From: SLSG01 sp964477035 | GTDB taxonomy: Bacteria > Bacteroidota > Bacteroidia > Bacteroidales > UBA7960 | DNA length: 64,000 nucleotides | NCBI GenBank assembly: GCA_964477035.1 | Contig: CAYZCW010000001.1 | Coordinates: forward strand, 444,480-508,479 | Direction of reading: 5' to 3' | Part shown: positions 56,248-64,000 of the stretch, piece after piece | Layout of the letters: each line of letters begins with the position of its first letter | Position numbering within the stretch: position 1 is the stretch's first letter | The notes under the pieces: model-generated | Seen by the model: the letters and a program-made list of their open reading frames with translations, nothing else | What the model was told of the DNA's origin: nothing | The model's database searches: none | Made by a program: the position numbers and the translations under genes

Positions 56248-57073
56248 ACACCCGGTTGGTGCAGGAGCTTGCTTCAGGGGAGGAAGTAGGCCAACCCCCG
56301 GCACTCAGATAGTAACCTTCATAGCCAAGGGGAAGCAACAGGGCCTCGATTGCCTCCATGCCCTGGCCCCCTTGTCCGTTTGTCTTCCCATTGTCCTCCA
56401 GGATCAGCACCGGCAGGTGCCTGGCCAATGTCTGGCGCATGCCCATCAGGACCTGCCATTCGGCCCCCTCCACATCGATTTTTATCAGGTGAACCTTCTG
56501 CAGCCGGAGGCGTTCCGACTGGGTGTCGAAGGCTGTGGCACGGACTTTCTGCCGGCCCCCGCTGCGTTCCTTGTGTGGGAAGAGGCTCCCCATGCCGGCA
56601 TTGGCGGGGTCCGGGAGGTGGAAATCCAGGCTGGCTTCAGCCTCCCAAAGGGCCTGCTGCACCGGCAGGACACAATGCCCCGGATTCAGATCCAGGTTGG
56701 CGGTAAGCTTGCGGAACAAGCTTTCTGCCGGTTCAAAAGCGATGACCTGCCCGGTGGATCCCACAAGCCTGGATGCCAACAGGCTGAAATATCCAATGTT
56801 GGCACCGGCGTCCACAAAGGTTTCACCCTCTTTCAGGTGGTGTTTGAGGAAACGGCTGGTGGGCGGGTCCCATTCGCCGAAAAAGAACAAATGCTGCTGT
56901 ATCCATTCCCCTGCGTCAACCTGCATGCGGATGCCCCGGTCGATCCGTATGTTGAACAGGTGTCCGGAGAAAAGGCGCCGGGGACGAAACACCTTGCGGT
57001 ACATGCCGTAATAGCGCTTCCGCAGCGGGGGGAGGCGGAACAATAGCCTGAAAAGGTGTGCGAGAAGCTTCAT
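56213..57073 (-). CDS. FkbM family methyltransferase
   Basis: 286 residues. SAM-binding VDAGANIGYFSLLASRLVG, VIAFEPAESLF, and IKIDVEGAEWQVLMGM, the FkbM pattern. These enzymes O-methylate sugars in polysaccharides or natural products. Next to GT9, so methylation of a surface sugar is likely. The C-terminal part overlaps GT9 in opposite strand. Confidence 0.9.
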   Translation of the reverse strand: MKLLAHLFRLLFRLPPLRKRYYGMYRKVFRPRRLFSGHLFNIRIDRGIRMQVDAGEWIQQHLFFFGEWDPPTSRFLKHHLKEGETFVDAGANIGYFSLLASRLVGSTGQVIAFEPAESLFRKLTANLDLNPGHCVLPVQQALWEAEASLDFHLPDPANAGMGSLFPHKERSGGRQKVRATAFDTQSERLRLQKVHLIKIDVEGAEWQVLMGMRQTLARHLPVLILEDNGKTNGQGGQGMEAIEALLLPLGYEGYYLSAGGWPTSSPEASSCTNRVFMPRSLFPSTV

Positions 57074-57128
57074 GGGTCATGGTCACGGCGGCCATCCTTT
57101 ACCGGTCTGGCCGGGAAGGGCTGGGGTC

Positions 57129-57776
57129 TCAGTAGATGCCGGTGAGAAACGGGTTGGAACGCCTCTCCTCTCCGATGGTGGTGGAGGGTCCATGCCCGGG
57201 ATACACAATGGTCTCGTCTGGCAGGGACAGAAGCCTTTCAAATATGGACTTGATCAGGATGTCGTGGTCGCCCGTCGGCAGGTCGGTCCGGCCGATCCCG
57301 CCGCTGAACAGCACATCGCCCACCACCACATACCCTTCCTTCTTGTTGTGAAAGCAGAGGCTTCCGGCGGCATGCCCCGGGGCGTGCAGCACCATGAGCT
57401 CCTGCTGGCCGAACTGGATCATATCCCCCTGGTCCAGGAAGCTGTCCGGCAGGACGGGTTTTTTTACGTCGAAGCCGAATACCTTGCCATACTCCTTGCT
57501 GTTCTCCAGAAACCCCATGCTGTCTTTGTGGGTCAGCGGCCGCAGGTGATAGGTCCTGGAGGCGAAACGGGCACCCAGGATGTGGTCGATGTGGCAGTGG
57601 GTGAAAAGAATGGCTGTGGGAACAAGCCCGTTCTCCCTGATGAAGCCCGACAGCTGCTCCTCTTCCTGTTTCTCATAACAGGCCGGGTCGATGATCACAC
57701 ATTCGCGCGTGTCGTCAAAAATAATGTGGGTGTTGACCTGGAAGGGGTTGAATGGCAGGATGTGTATCTGGCTCAT
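57129..57776 (-). CDS. Metallo-beta-lactamase fold hydrolase (glyoxalase II-like)
   Basis: 215 residues from ATG 57776 (MSQIHILPFNPFQVNTHIIF); further upstream frame lacks family features. Zinc motif THCHIDHILGARF (HxHxDH), HAPGHAAGSLCFH, GDVLFSGGIGRTDLP and YPGHGPSTT. This is the YcbL/GloB-like branch that hydrolyses thioesters such as S-lactoylglutathione or related compounds. Single-gene unit with its own promoter box. Confidence 0.93.
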   Translation of the reverse strand: MSQIHILPFNPFQVNTHIIFDDTRECVIIDPACYEKQEEEQLSGFIRENGLVPTAILFTHCHIDHILGARFASRTYHLRPLTHKDSMGFLENSKEYGKVFGFDVKKPVLPDSFLDQGDMIQFGQQELMVLHAPGHAAGSLCFHNKKEGYVVVGDVLFSGGIGRTDLPTGDHDILIKSIFERLLSLPDETIVYPGHGPSTTIGEERRSNPFLTGIY

Positions 57777-57847
57777 GGCATGGTGGTTTTTAAAAAGGCA
57801 GCGTCCGGCCCGCGGGTTGTTCCGGCCCGGCATGGCTATTCCATGGG

Positions 57848-57855
57848 CAAAATTA
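57848..57855 (-). promoter_or_regulatory. Bacteroidetes -7 box (TAATTTTG) before the MBL hydrolase
   Basis: Exact TAnnTTTG on the minus strand, 72 bases before ATG 57776; no good -33 match. Confidence 0.45.
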
Positions 57856-57973
57856 CAAAATTCCCGTCAGCCGGTTCTTTTCCGCGGGGATTTGTTGGGG
57901 ATGGCGGTGTTCAGGAAAAATGGCGTAAATTAGTTCCCTGAACCCATGTTGAATTCCTAAAACCCCTTTGCCG

Positions 57974-59167
57974 ATGGACCTGATCGAACGAATCAAGAAG
58001 CTGTCCGCAACCCATTTTGAGGAGGTGGTCTTTCACCGCCGTCACTTCCATGCCGCCCCCGAACTGTCCATGCGGGAGCATAAAACGGCTGCTTACATCG
58101 TCCACCAGCTTTCGGCCATGGGCATTCCTTACCGGGAGGGCATCGCCGGCACCGGGGTGATGGCCATGATCCGCGGGGAACGTGAGTCCGGTGCCGTGGT
58201 GGCCCTGCGCGCCGATATGGATGCCCTGCCCATAACGGAGGAAAACAAGGTGGACTACAGATCGGCAAACCAGGGAGTCATGCATGCCTGCGGGCATGAT
58301 GTGCATATGGCCAGCCTTCTGGGCACCGCCCGGATACTTCAGGCATTGCGCGCCGAGTGGGGCGGAACCGTCAAATTGTTTTTTCAGCCCTCGGAAGAGA
58401 AGGCGCCAGGGGGCGCGCAGCTCATGATACGCGAAGGGGTGTTGCAGGATCCTGTGCCCGGTTCGGTCTGGGGACAGCATGTGTTTCCCGGGCTGCCGGC
58501 GGGGAAGGTGGGCATCAAGGGAGGGCAGTACATGGCATCTGCCGATGAGATTTACATCACTGTCAAGGGCAAGGGCGGACATGCCGCCATGCCCCACCTG
58601 CTTACAGACCCGGTGGTGATCGCCTCGCATATCGTGGTGGCCCTTCAGGGAATCGTCAGCCGCAATGCCCGTCCCCCGGTGCCCACGGTACTCTCGTTCG
58701 GACGCATCGAAGGGCTGGGTCAGACCAACATCATCCCCGACCATGTGAAGCTGGAGGGAACCTTCAGGACTTTTGACGAAACCTGGCGTGAAAAAGCCCT
58801 GCAACGCATCCGGGAAACATCTGTATTCATAGCCCAGGGACTGGGGGGCGACTGTGAGGTCTATGTGGAAAAAGGATATCCCTTTTTAGTCAATGACCAG
58901 GGCCTGGCATCGGATTTCCGGGAGATGGCATCGGCTTACCTGGGCCCGGAGAATGTGGAGGATCTGGACCTGGCCATGACGGCCGAGGATTTTGCCTTTT
59001 TCTCCCAGCAGCTGCCCTCCTGCTTTTACCGGCTGGGCATCCGGAATGTGGAGCAGGGGATCACCTCCAACCTCCATACCCCGACCTTTGATGTGGACGA
59101 AAGGGCACTGGAAACGGGCATGGGATTGATGGCCTGGATCGCCCTTCAGAAGCTGGATTCCCGTTGA
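57974..59167 (+). CDS. M20D amidohydrolase (N-acyl amino acid / IAA-conjugate type)
   Basis: 397 residues from ATG 57974 (a TTG six bases before is less likely). Metal ligands in HACGHDVHMASLLG and the FFQPSEEKAPGG Glu pair, GQHVFPGL, and TAEDFAFFSQQ; dimerisation domain GKGGHAAMPHLLTDP. Members hydrolyse N-acyl amino acids, hippurate or indole-acetyl conjugates. Substrate not visible. It is distinct from YgeY. Convergent with dsbD, 15 bases apart. Confidence 0.94.
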   Translation: MDLIERIKKLSATHFEEVVFHRRHFHAAPELSMREHKTAAYIVHQLSAMGIPYREGIAGTGVMAMIRGERESGAVVALRADMDALPITEENKVDYRSANQGVMHACGHDVHMASLLGTARILQALRAEWGGTVKLFFQPSEEKAPGGAQLMIREGVLQDPVPGSVWGQHVFPGLPAGKVGIKGGQYMASADEIYITVKGKGGHAAMPHLLTDPVVIASHIVVALQGIVSRNARPPVPTVLSFGRIEGLGQTNIIPDHVKLEGTFRTFDETWREKALQRIRETSVFIAQGLGGDCEVYVEKGYPFLVNDQGLASDFREMASAYLGPENVEDLDLAMTAEDFAFFSQQLPSCFYRLGIRNVEQGITSNLHTPTFDVDERALETGMGLMAWIALQKLDSR

Positions 59168-59182
59168 TCACGCACCCGGGGA

Positions 59183-61243
59183 TCAGGGCCTGAAGTTGGC
59201 CTTTCCCCTGTCCAGGAATTCGATGTAGCGGGGAACGCTGGCATCATACCCATAGGCCGGGGTCAGCATGTTCTCCTCATGGTCCAGAATGACATAATAG
59301 GGCTGGGTGTTCGCTCCAAAACGTTCGGCCTGGAATACACTCCACTTCTGTCCGATTGTTCGGACTTCCCGCTCCCGGCCCAGGGCGGATGAAACAAAGA
59401 CCTCAGAATCCGGCAGCCGGGTCCGGTCGTCCACGAACAGGGAGATCTTCACGAAGTCGTTGCGCAGGCGCTCCAGCACTCCCGGGTCGGACCAGACGGT
59501 GGCTTCCATCTTGCGGCAATTGGCACATCCCAGGCCGGTGAAATCCAGAAAGACCGGCTTCCCGGCCTGCCTGGCAGCTGCCAGACCCTCCTCATAACCG
59601 GTAAAGGCGAGCAGCCCGTGCGGCCCCTCTTTCACGCTCTCCCCGACATAGATTGTGCTGGCGGCCGGTCCTGCCGCCGTTGCGGCCGACCCCGCGCGGC
59701 TCAGGTCAAAATCCTGGGTGGCCGGGGAGGGCAGAAACGAGCTTATGGCTTTCAGGGGGGCTCCCCAAAGTCCCGGAAGCAGGTAGAAGACAAAGGCAAA
59801 GGCAAAGATCGCCAGGACCAGCCGGGGGACACTGAGGTATTGCAGCTCGCTGTCATGGGCGAACCGGATTTTGCCGATCAGGTATAACCCCAGCAAGAGG
59901 GCTATCGCGATCCAAAGGACGATGAACACTTCCCGGTCGAGGATGCCCCATTGTCCGACGGCATCGGCCACGGATAAAAACTTCAGGGAGAAGGCCAGGA
60001 CAACGAAGCCGAGAACCACCTTCACGGCATTCATCCAGCCTCCCGATTTTGGCAGGGACTTCAGGGCGGTAGGGAACACCGCGAACAAGCTGAAAGGGAT
60101 GGCCAGGGCAAGGCTGAACCCCAGCATGCCAATGGCCGGGGAGAACAGGTTGCCGCTGGTGGCTGCCTCCACCAGCAGGGTGCCTACGATGGGACCGGTG
60201 CAAGAGAAGGAGACCAGAACGAAGGTCAGGCCCATGAGAAACACCCCGATGATCCCCCCGGTTTTGTCCGCTTTGCTGTCGAGGGCATTCGACCATTTGG
60301 CGGGCATGGTCAGTTCGAAGGCGCCGAAGAAGGAAGCCGAGAAAAACACCAGCAGGGCGAAAAAGAAGAGATTGAACAGCGGACTGGTGGCCAGGGCATT
60401 AAGGGCATCGGCACCGAAGATTACCGAGATGGCCAGCCCGATCACCACATAGCTGAAAATGATGGTGCCCCCGTACAGCATGGCATCACGGAAGGCACGT
60501 GCCCGGTTTCCGGCATTGCGAAGGAAAAAGCTGACTGTCAGCGGAATCATGGGAAACACGCAAGGCGTGAGCAGGGCAAGGAGTCCGCCGAGCAAGCCCA
60601 TGATGAAATCCCGTCCGAGCCCTGACCGTTCTTCCTCTGCTTCTTCAGAGGGGTCCGTTTCAACAAATGCCTCTTCCTGCCCGGCCTGTCCGGAGGTGTC
60701 GATGCCTTCCACCTGTTCCCCATCCGACGATACAATCTCTGCAACCGGCCTTAGGGGGTCCACGACCTCTTCCCTGCCAGGCAACTCAAAGTCAAATTCA
60801 ATAAAATCCGGCGGCAGGCAGCGCTGGTCATCGCAGGACATCCATCCCACTTCCCCGGAGATGCGTACCGTCTCTGAGGACAGCACCTCCACCACCTGGG
60901 TAAAGCGCACCCGGCCATCGAACATGCTCAGTTCCATGTCGAAATTCGGATCGTATTTGACCGATGCCACCGGATGCCGCAAGGGGTCGGCAAGCCGGTA
61001 TCCTTCCCCCGGCCCGAATTCGATCGTGGTGGGGATGGGCCCCCCTGCCGGGATGTCCATGCCGTAAATGGACCAGCCGGGGTCGATGGTGGCGGTCAGG
61101 TGGAGGGCGTATCGGTTCTCGCCTGTTTTTTCATGGGAGAAATCCCAGCTTACCGGCTCCAGGATCTGGGCGGTGGCATGGGCCGTAAAAAGCAACATCA
61201 GCGATAACAAGGCGCCGGAAACCAAGAATTTTTGTCGTCTCAT
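59183..61243 (-). CDS. dsbD: Thiol:disulfide interchange protein DsbD
   Basis: 686 residues: signal peptide, N-terminal periplasmic domain with the cysteine pair MSCDDQRCLPP (near 137), a linker, eight helices (about 210-510; LTPCVFPMIPLTVSFF and VSFSCTGPIVGTLLVE hold the two membrane cysteines) and a C-terminal thioredoxin domain with GLGCANCRKME. Carries electrons from cytoplasmic thioredoxin to periplasmic substrates. The C-terminal domain motif CANC differs from the classical CVAC but is usual in Bacteroidetes. Confidence 0.95.
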   Translation of the reverse strand: MRRQKFLVSGALLSLMLLFTAHATAQILEPVSWDFSHEKTGENRYALHLTATIDPGWSIYGMDIPAGGPIPTTIEFGPGEGYRLADPLRHPVASVKYDPNFDMELSMFDGRVRFTQVVEVLSSETVRISGEVGWMSCDDQRCLPPDFIEFDFELPGREEVVDPLRPVAEIVSSDGEQVEGIDTSGQAGQEEAFVETDPSEEAEEERSGLGRDFIMGLLGGLLALLTPCVFPMIPLTVSFFLRNAGNRARAFRDAMLYGGTIIFSYVVIGLAISVIFGADALNALATSPLFNLFFFALLVFFSASFFGAFELTMPAKWSNALDSKADKTGGIIGVFLMGLTFVLVSFSCTGPIVGTLLVEAATSGNLFSPAIGMLGFSLALAIPFSLFAVFPTALKSLPKSGGWMNAVKVVLGFVVLAFSLKFLSVADAVGQWGILDREVFIVLWIAIALLLGLYLIGKIRFAHDSELQYLSVPRLVLAIFAFAFVFYLLPGLWGAPLKAISSFLPSPATQDFDLSRAGSAATAAGPAASTIYVGESVKEGPHGLLAFTGYEEGLAAARQAGKPVFLDFTGLGCANCRKMEATVWSDPGVLERLRNDFVKISLFVDDRTRLPDSEVFVSSALGREREVRTIGQKWSVFQAERFGANTQPYYVILDHEENMLTPAYGYDASVPRYIEFLDRGKANFRP

Positions 61244-61380
61244 GCTTTGGTGGGTTGTGTGATTGGACGGAATGTTCCGGTTTTATGGCCGGTATAATGA
61301 TTCCAACAACCGGTACCCTGCTTGGTTGAAATGACCGGGTGTTAAATCAAGTTAAAAACATGAATTTCCATGGCTGGAGG

Positions 61381-61388
61381 CAAAATTA
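61381..61388 (-). promoter_or_regulatory. Bacteroidetes -7 box (TAATTTTG) between tilS and dsbD
   Basis: TAATTTTG on the minus strand covers the tilS stop codon and lies 138 bases before the dsbD ATG. It could drive dsbD independently of tilS. Confidence 0.4.
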
Positions 61389-62762
61389 CGACTTTTCCGG
61401 TTTGCCTGAAGCTTTTGTACAGGCAAAGACGGTCCGGGTGTCCGGACGCAGCCTGTGCTCGTGATCGCTCCTCAGGCCCGCCACCCAAACAATTTTATCC
61501 CCTGAGACCAGGACCTTGATGTGCTTCTTGCGGTGGCGTGCCACCTTGTGTTCGGTCAGCAGGTCGCTGATCTTCTTGCTCCCGGATGCCCCCAGCGGAT
61601 GCATGCGGTCGCCCGGCTTCCAGGGCCTCAGGAGCAGGGGGAAGACCAGGCGGTCCTGATCCAGCCAGACGGTGTTCTCGTCCCCGGGCCACGACAGCGA
61701 TTCCCACCTGGGCATGGCAAAGCGGTCAAAGAGATAGGTGTCCGGTCCGTCGTCCACCCGCCCTGTCCCGGGGCCGATCTGCACGGGCTCGGTCTTCCGG
61801 CCGCCGGTTTCTTTTGGAAATACGATCAATCCCAGGCGGTCTTTTACGGCCCGGTGGGTGGGTGACTCGAACAACTTCCCCGGTTGGCCCTGCAGGCTAT
61901 TGACCATGTCCCGGCAGACCGAAGCGGAGAATCCCTTGTCTTTGAGGAATTCGAAAAGGAAAACCCCGGGCCGGGGCAGCAGCAGCAAGGGGGCTGCGAG
62001 CACCTGCAACTCCTTTTCCCCTTGGATGAGGCAATGGGATGCCTGCTGCCGGATGGTCCACTGGTAAATATCGGCCGTCTGTTGCATGACCTGGAAAAAA
62101 TGACGCATGGTCCCGGTCAGGGAAGGGAATGCCTCCCTGAAGGGCGGCAGTACGTGATGCCGGATCTTATTCCTCAGGTATCTGGTTTGCGCGTTGGTGG
62201 CATCCTCGCGGAAAGGAATTTCCTGCTGCTGGACGTAGGTTTCGATCTCTTCCCTGCCGGCAAACAGCAGGGGCCGGATGAGGGTTCCGTTGCGCACCGG
62301 GATCCCGCTTAAACCGCCGATGCCGGTGCCGCGCCCCAGCTGGATCAGCAGGGTTTCGATGGCATCATCCAGATGGTGGGCCGTGGCCACCCGGTCAAAT
62401 CCTTCCCTTGCACGGGCCTCTTCCAGCCAATGGTACCGGAGCTCACGGGCGGCCATTTGAATGGATAGCTTGTGCCGGCGGGCGTGGGCCCTGGTGTCAA
62501 AAACCTCCAGGAACAGGGGGACCCCCAGCCTGACTGCCTGCCCTTCAACAAACCGCTGGTCCCTGTCGGACGCTTCTCCACGGAGCGAGAAATTGCAATG
62601 GGCCATGGCAAATGAGAGCCCCGCCTGATGGAACAGCCATGTCATGGCCATGGAGTCCATGCCCCCGCTCACGGCCAGCAGCGTGGTCTGTCCGGGGGCA
62701 ATGAGTTCCTGACTGACTGTCCATTCCCGGAATCTGTCCTGAAGGGATGCTTGCGTGGTCAT
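61386..62762 (-). CDS. tilS: tRNA(Ile)-lysidine synthetase
   Basis: 458 residues from ATG 62762 (MTTQASLQDRF); the frame extends 90 bases further without family features. PP-loop LLAVSGGMDSMAM, AHCNFSLRGEASDRDQRFVE, the ATAHHLDDAIETLLIQLGRG core and C-terminal domain (FPLLLRPWKPGDRMHPLGA...KKISDLL). Forms lysidine on the AUA-reading tRNA-Ile, an essential step. Likely first gene before dsbD on the minus strand. Confidence 0.96.
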   Translation of the reverse strand: MTTQASLQDRFREWTVSQELIAPGQTTLLAVSGGMDSMAMTWLFHQAGLSFAMAHCNFSLRGEASDRDQRFVEGQAVRLGVPLFLEVFDTRAHARRHKLSIQMAARELRYHWLEEARAREGFDRVATAHHLDDAIETLLIQLGRGTGIGGLSGIPVRNGTLIRPLLFAGREEIETYVQQQEIPFREDATNAQTRYLRNKIRHHVLPPFREAFPSLTGTMRHFFQVMQQTADIYQWTIRQQASHCLIQGEKELQVLAAPLLLLPRPGVFLFEFLKDKGFSASVCRDMVNSLQGQPGKLFESPTHRAVKDRLGLIVFPKETGGRKTEPVQIGPGTGRVDDGPDTYLFDRFAMPRWESLSWPGDENTVWLDQDRLVFPLLLRPWKPGDRMHPLGASGSKKISDLLTEHKVARHRKKHIKVLVSGDKIVWVAGLRSDHEHRLRPDTRTVFACTKASGKPEKS

Positions 62763-62849
62763 GCCTGGTAGGGGTTCCCGCCGCCTGTGACGGACGAAGG
62801 GCTCCTGAATGCAAGGAGTTGATAAACAGATTATATCATGGTCAACATG

Positions 62850-62857
62850 CAAAAGTA
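62850..62857 (-). promoter_or_regulatory. Bacteroidetes -7 box (TACTTTTG) before tilS
   Basis: Exact TAnnTTTG on the minus strand, 88 bases before the tilS ATG. Confidence 0.45.
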
Positions 62858-63195
62858 AGAAATTGTGCCATTGGTTGGGCCGGCTTTTCTTTTTTTGGTC
62901 CAGCCGCCGGGAGGGTGCAGCCGGCCAGCAGCAGGCCCTCCAAGCATGTTTTCAACCCGGTGTAACAATGTTGCCCGGCCAGGCGTCTTATGCACAAACA
63001 GGGGTTTAATGGGGTGTTCGCAAACGGACATCCACCCGAACAAAAACGAACAAATACAAGGGCGGCCCCCCACGTCATTGAACCGGACAAAGTTTTTTAA
63101 AACAGTTCATATACAGCATGATGAGAAATGTGGCACGGTATTGGAAATTAAAATCACAGAACAGACTTGTATCGACACAGTAAACATTGATTGCC
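62858..63195. other. 338-base intergenic region, no gene seen
   Basis: Between the tilS promoter and the small secreted protein gene. Contains GC-rich sequence with short open frames on both strands but none with a start, length or composition worth calling. Plus-strand promoter for the next gene is not obvious; a stretch TTTTTTAAAACAG near 63092 is AT-rich. Confidence 0.5.
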
Positions 63196-63552
63196 ATGAA
63201 AACAAAACCAGTCATCCTCGCAACCATCCTGGTGTTTGCCGCAATCCTGGCCACCCAGGCGGCCACCCCGCAGAAAACCATGACCATCTTCGGAATCAAC
63301 GGCCGATCGGTGGAGATGCCGATCAAGGTGGAAGAAGCCGTCGATGACATGCCTGTCGAACTGGCCATGGCTCTTGAAGCCGAAAGGGAGCAGCGTATAG
63401 ACTCCCTGTTAAACCAGCGGTTTGACCTGAGCCAGATCACCAAACCGGAGCCGGATGCCGATGACATCACCATCAACACCCGTGCGATCTTCATCGAGAC
63501 CATTGTCCGGGAACGCCTGGATTATATGAGGGCCAACTTCTCAAAAAAATAG
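63196..63552 (+). CDS. Small secreted protein, hypothetical
   Basis: 118 residues from ATG 63196. Signal peptide MKTKPVILATILVFAAILAT with cleavage around QAA. Mature part short (about 95), one weak strand segment TMTIFGINGRSVEMPIKVEE, then helical, ending in a charged tail RLDYMRANFSKK. No Cys and no known motif. Coding sense is supported by the strong terminator placed 25 bases after the stop. Confidence 0.7.
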   Translation: MKTKPVILATILVFAAILATQAATPQKTMTIFGINGRSVEMPIKVEEAVDDMPVELAMALEAEREQRIDSLLNQRFDLSQITKPEPDADDITINTRAIFIETIVRERLDYMRANFSKK

Positions 63553-63576
63553 CTTCCTTTCCCTTCATGTTTTTGG

Positions 63577-63608
63577 CCGCGCAGGTTTTTCCTGCGCGGT
63601 TTTTTTTT
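63577..63608 (+). terminator. Rho-independent terminator
   Basis: CCGCGCAGG-TTTTT-CCTGCGCGG (63577-63599), perfect 9-bp GC-rich stem, followed by nine T. Ends the small secreted protein transcript. Confidence 0.92.
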
Positions 63609-64000
63609 GCCCTTGCATGGTTCGCCAGGGAATGGTCTTTGAACAGGGTGGCTTTCTGTTCGTTGTAATGATCTAGCTGGGTAATTGCGAATGTGTTTTA
63701 ACAGGTTGTTTTCACTGAAGAATAAAGTTTGGTTTAACTGTTTTTGCAGGAAAGGCGCTTTGAGCGCGAATCCCGGGTGCTTACCCTGTCCTGCACCTGG
63801 CGGTTCGGTGCCTGCCGCGACAATGCCGGGGGCCGGCCACCGGTGGTATGAATGGGGGAGAGGATGGATTGTATTGATTTTTTTGACAAAAATTATTGCC
63901 CTGAATAAAAAAATGATTAATTTTGCCTCCCCTTTAAGGGAAATCCACAACGATCTTTGAAGGAATTGGGAAGCCAAAAAAGTAGCAAAAATACCCGTTG
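63609..64000. other. Non-coding right edge, 392 bases, probable leader of the next operon
   Basis: No coding sequence supported. It contains a promoter-like element (63895-63925) and at 63951-63960 the sequence CGATCTTTGA, which resembles the boxA antitermination element (CTCTTTGA-like) of Bacteroidetes rRNA leaders, followed by AT-rich sequence typical of a pre-16S leader. The 16S gene itself is not reached. Confidence 0.4.
63895..63925 (+). promoter_or_regulatory. Bacteroidetes promoter at the right edge
   Basis: ATTG (63895-63898), 19-base spacer, exact -7 box TAATTTTG (63918-63925), preceded by a T/A-rich tract with TTGACA at 63883-63888. The gene it drives lies beyond the window. Confidence 0.5.

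Noticed and set aside
53677..56304. 875-codon open frame on the minus strand opposite the TolC-like and GT9 genes
   Set aside because: Same artefact: two well-supported plus-strand genes occupy the region and the antisense product has no recognisable domain.
63131..63146. Sigma-54-like TGGCACG element before the small secreted protein
   Set aside because: The -24 part fits but the -12 part (TTGG) is at the wrong spacing and lacks GC at the required position.
1..64000. CRISPR arrays, insertion sequences, prophage or tRNA genes
   Set aside because: No regularly spaced repeats with spacers, no transposase or integrase motifs, and no cloverleaf-type sequences were recognised; the heptamer arrays are too short and contiguous for CRISPR.

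Overview
The window looks like the chromosome of a member of the Bacteroidota with high GC content. The signs are the -7 promoter boxes of the TAnnTTTG type in front of many genes, the near absence of Shine-Dalgarno sequences, head-GIN (DUF2807) surface proteins, a GbsR/MarR regulator, PorT-like barrels and a Bacteroidetes-style mevalonate gene set with a GYDIA-type GHMP kinase. I cannot name a genus. The purine module and the oxygen-independent chemistry around it suggest an anaerobe or facultative anaerobe. No tRNA, CRISPR array, transposase, integrase or phage gene was found.

Left part (1-19600): a truncated oligopeptide ABC ATPase, yebC, three DUF2807 proteins interspersed with a lipoprotein peptidyl-prolyl isomerase and pheS, then an operon on the minus strand with a GbsR-type regulator, a LolA-like carrier, a LolD-like ATPase, an outer membrane barrel and two FtsX-type permeases. 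This last set looks like a dedicated envelope lipid or lipoprotein export system. It is followed by dnaG, a paired GT-C/GT2 glycosyltransferase set, and a small island of unknown lipoprotein and membrane genes.

Middle (19686-35319 and 48800-53699): a two-part selenium-dependent-molybdenum-hydroxylase type purine/uric acid catabolism module. It contains xanthine dehydrogenase small and large subunits, a MocA-like nucleotidyltransferase, YgfK, two fold-type-II PLP enzymes, an XdhD-like hydroxylase, SsnA, then (after an interruption) a porin coupled to HyuA, YgeW, YgeY and XdhC. The usual ygeX (2,3-diaminopropionate ammonia-lyase), ygfM and carbamate kinase genes are not here. The two PLP enzymes may stand in for YgeX.

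Inside that module sits the most striking feature (35448-46595): nine same-strand genes that together spell a complete route from isovaleryl-CoA (leucine or isovalerate) to isoprenoid precursors: acyl-CoA dehydrogenase, methylcrotonyl-CoA carboxylase (both subunits), methylglutaconyl-CoA hydratase, HMG-CoA reductase, mevalonate kinase, a GHMP kinase that is the candidate phosphomevalonate kinase, diphosphomevalonate decarboxylase and type 2 IPP isomerase. Neither HMG-CoA synthase nor HMG-CoA lyase is present, so the operon reads as a leucine-to-isoprenoid shunt in which leucine-derived HMG-CoA is reduced instead of cleaved.

Right part (53701-64000): TolC-family protein, heptosyltransferase-like GT9, FkbM methyltransferase, metallo-beta-lactamase hydrolase, M20 amidohydrolase, DsbD, TilS and a small secreted protein with a strong terminator. 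The last 100 bases carry a promoter and a boxA-like leader that may announce an rRNA operon just outside the window.
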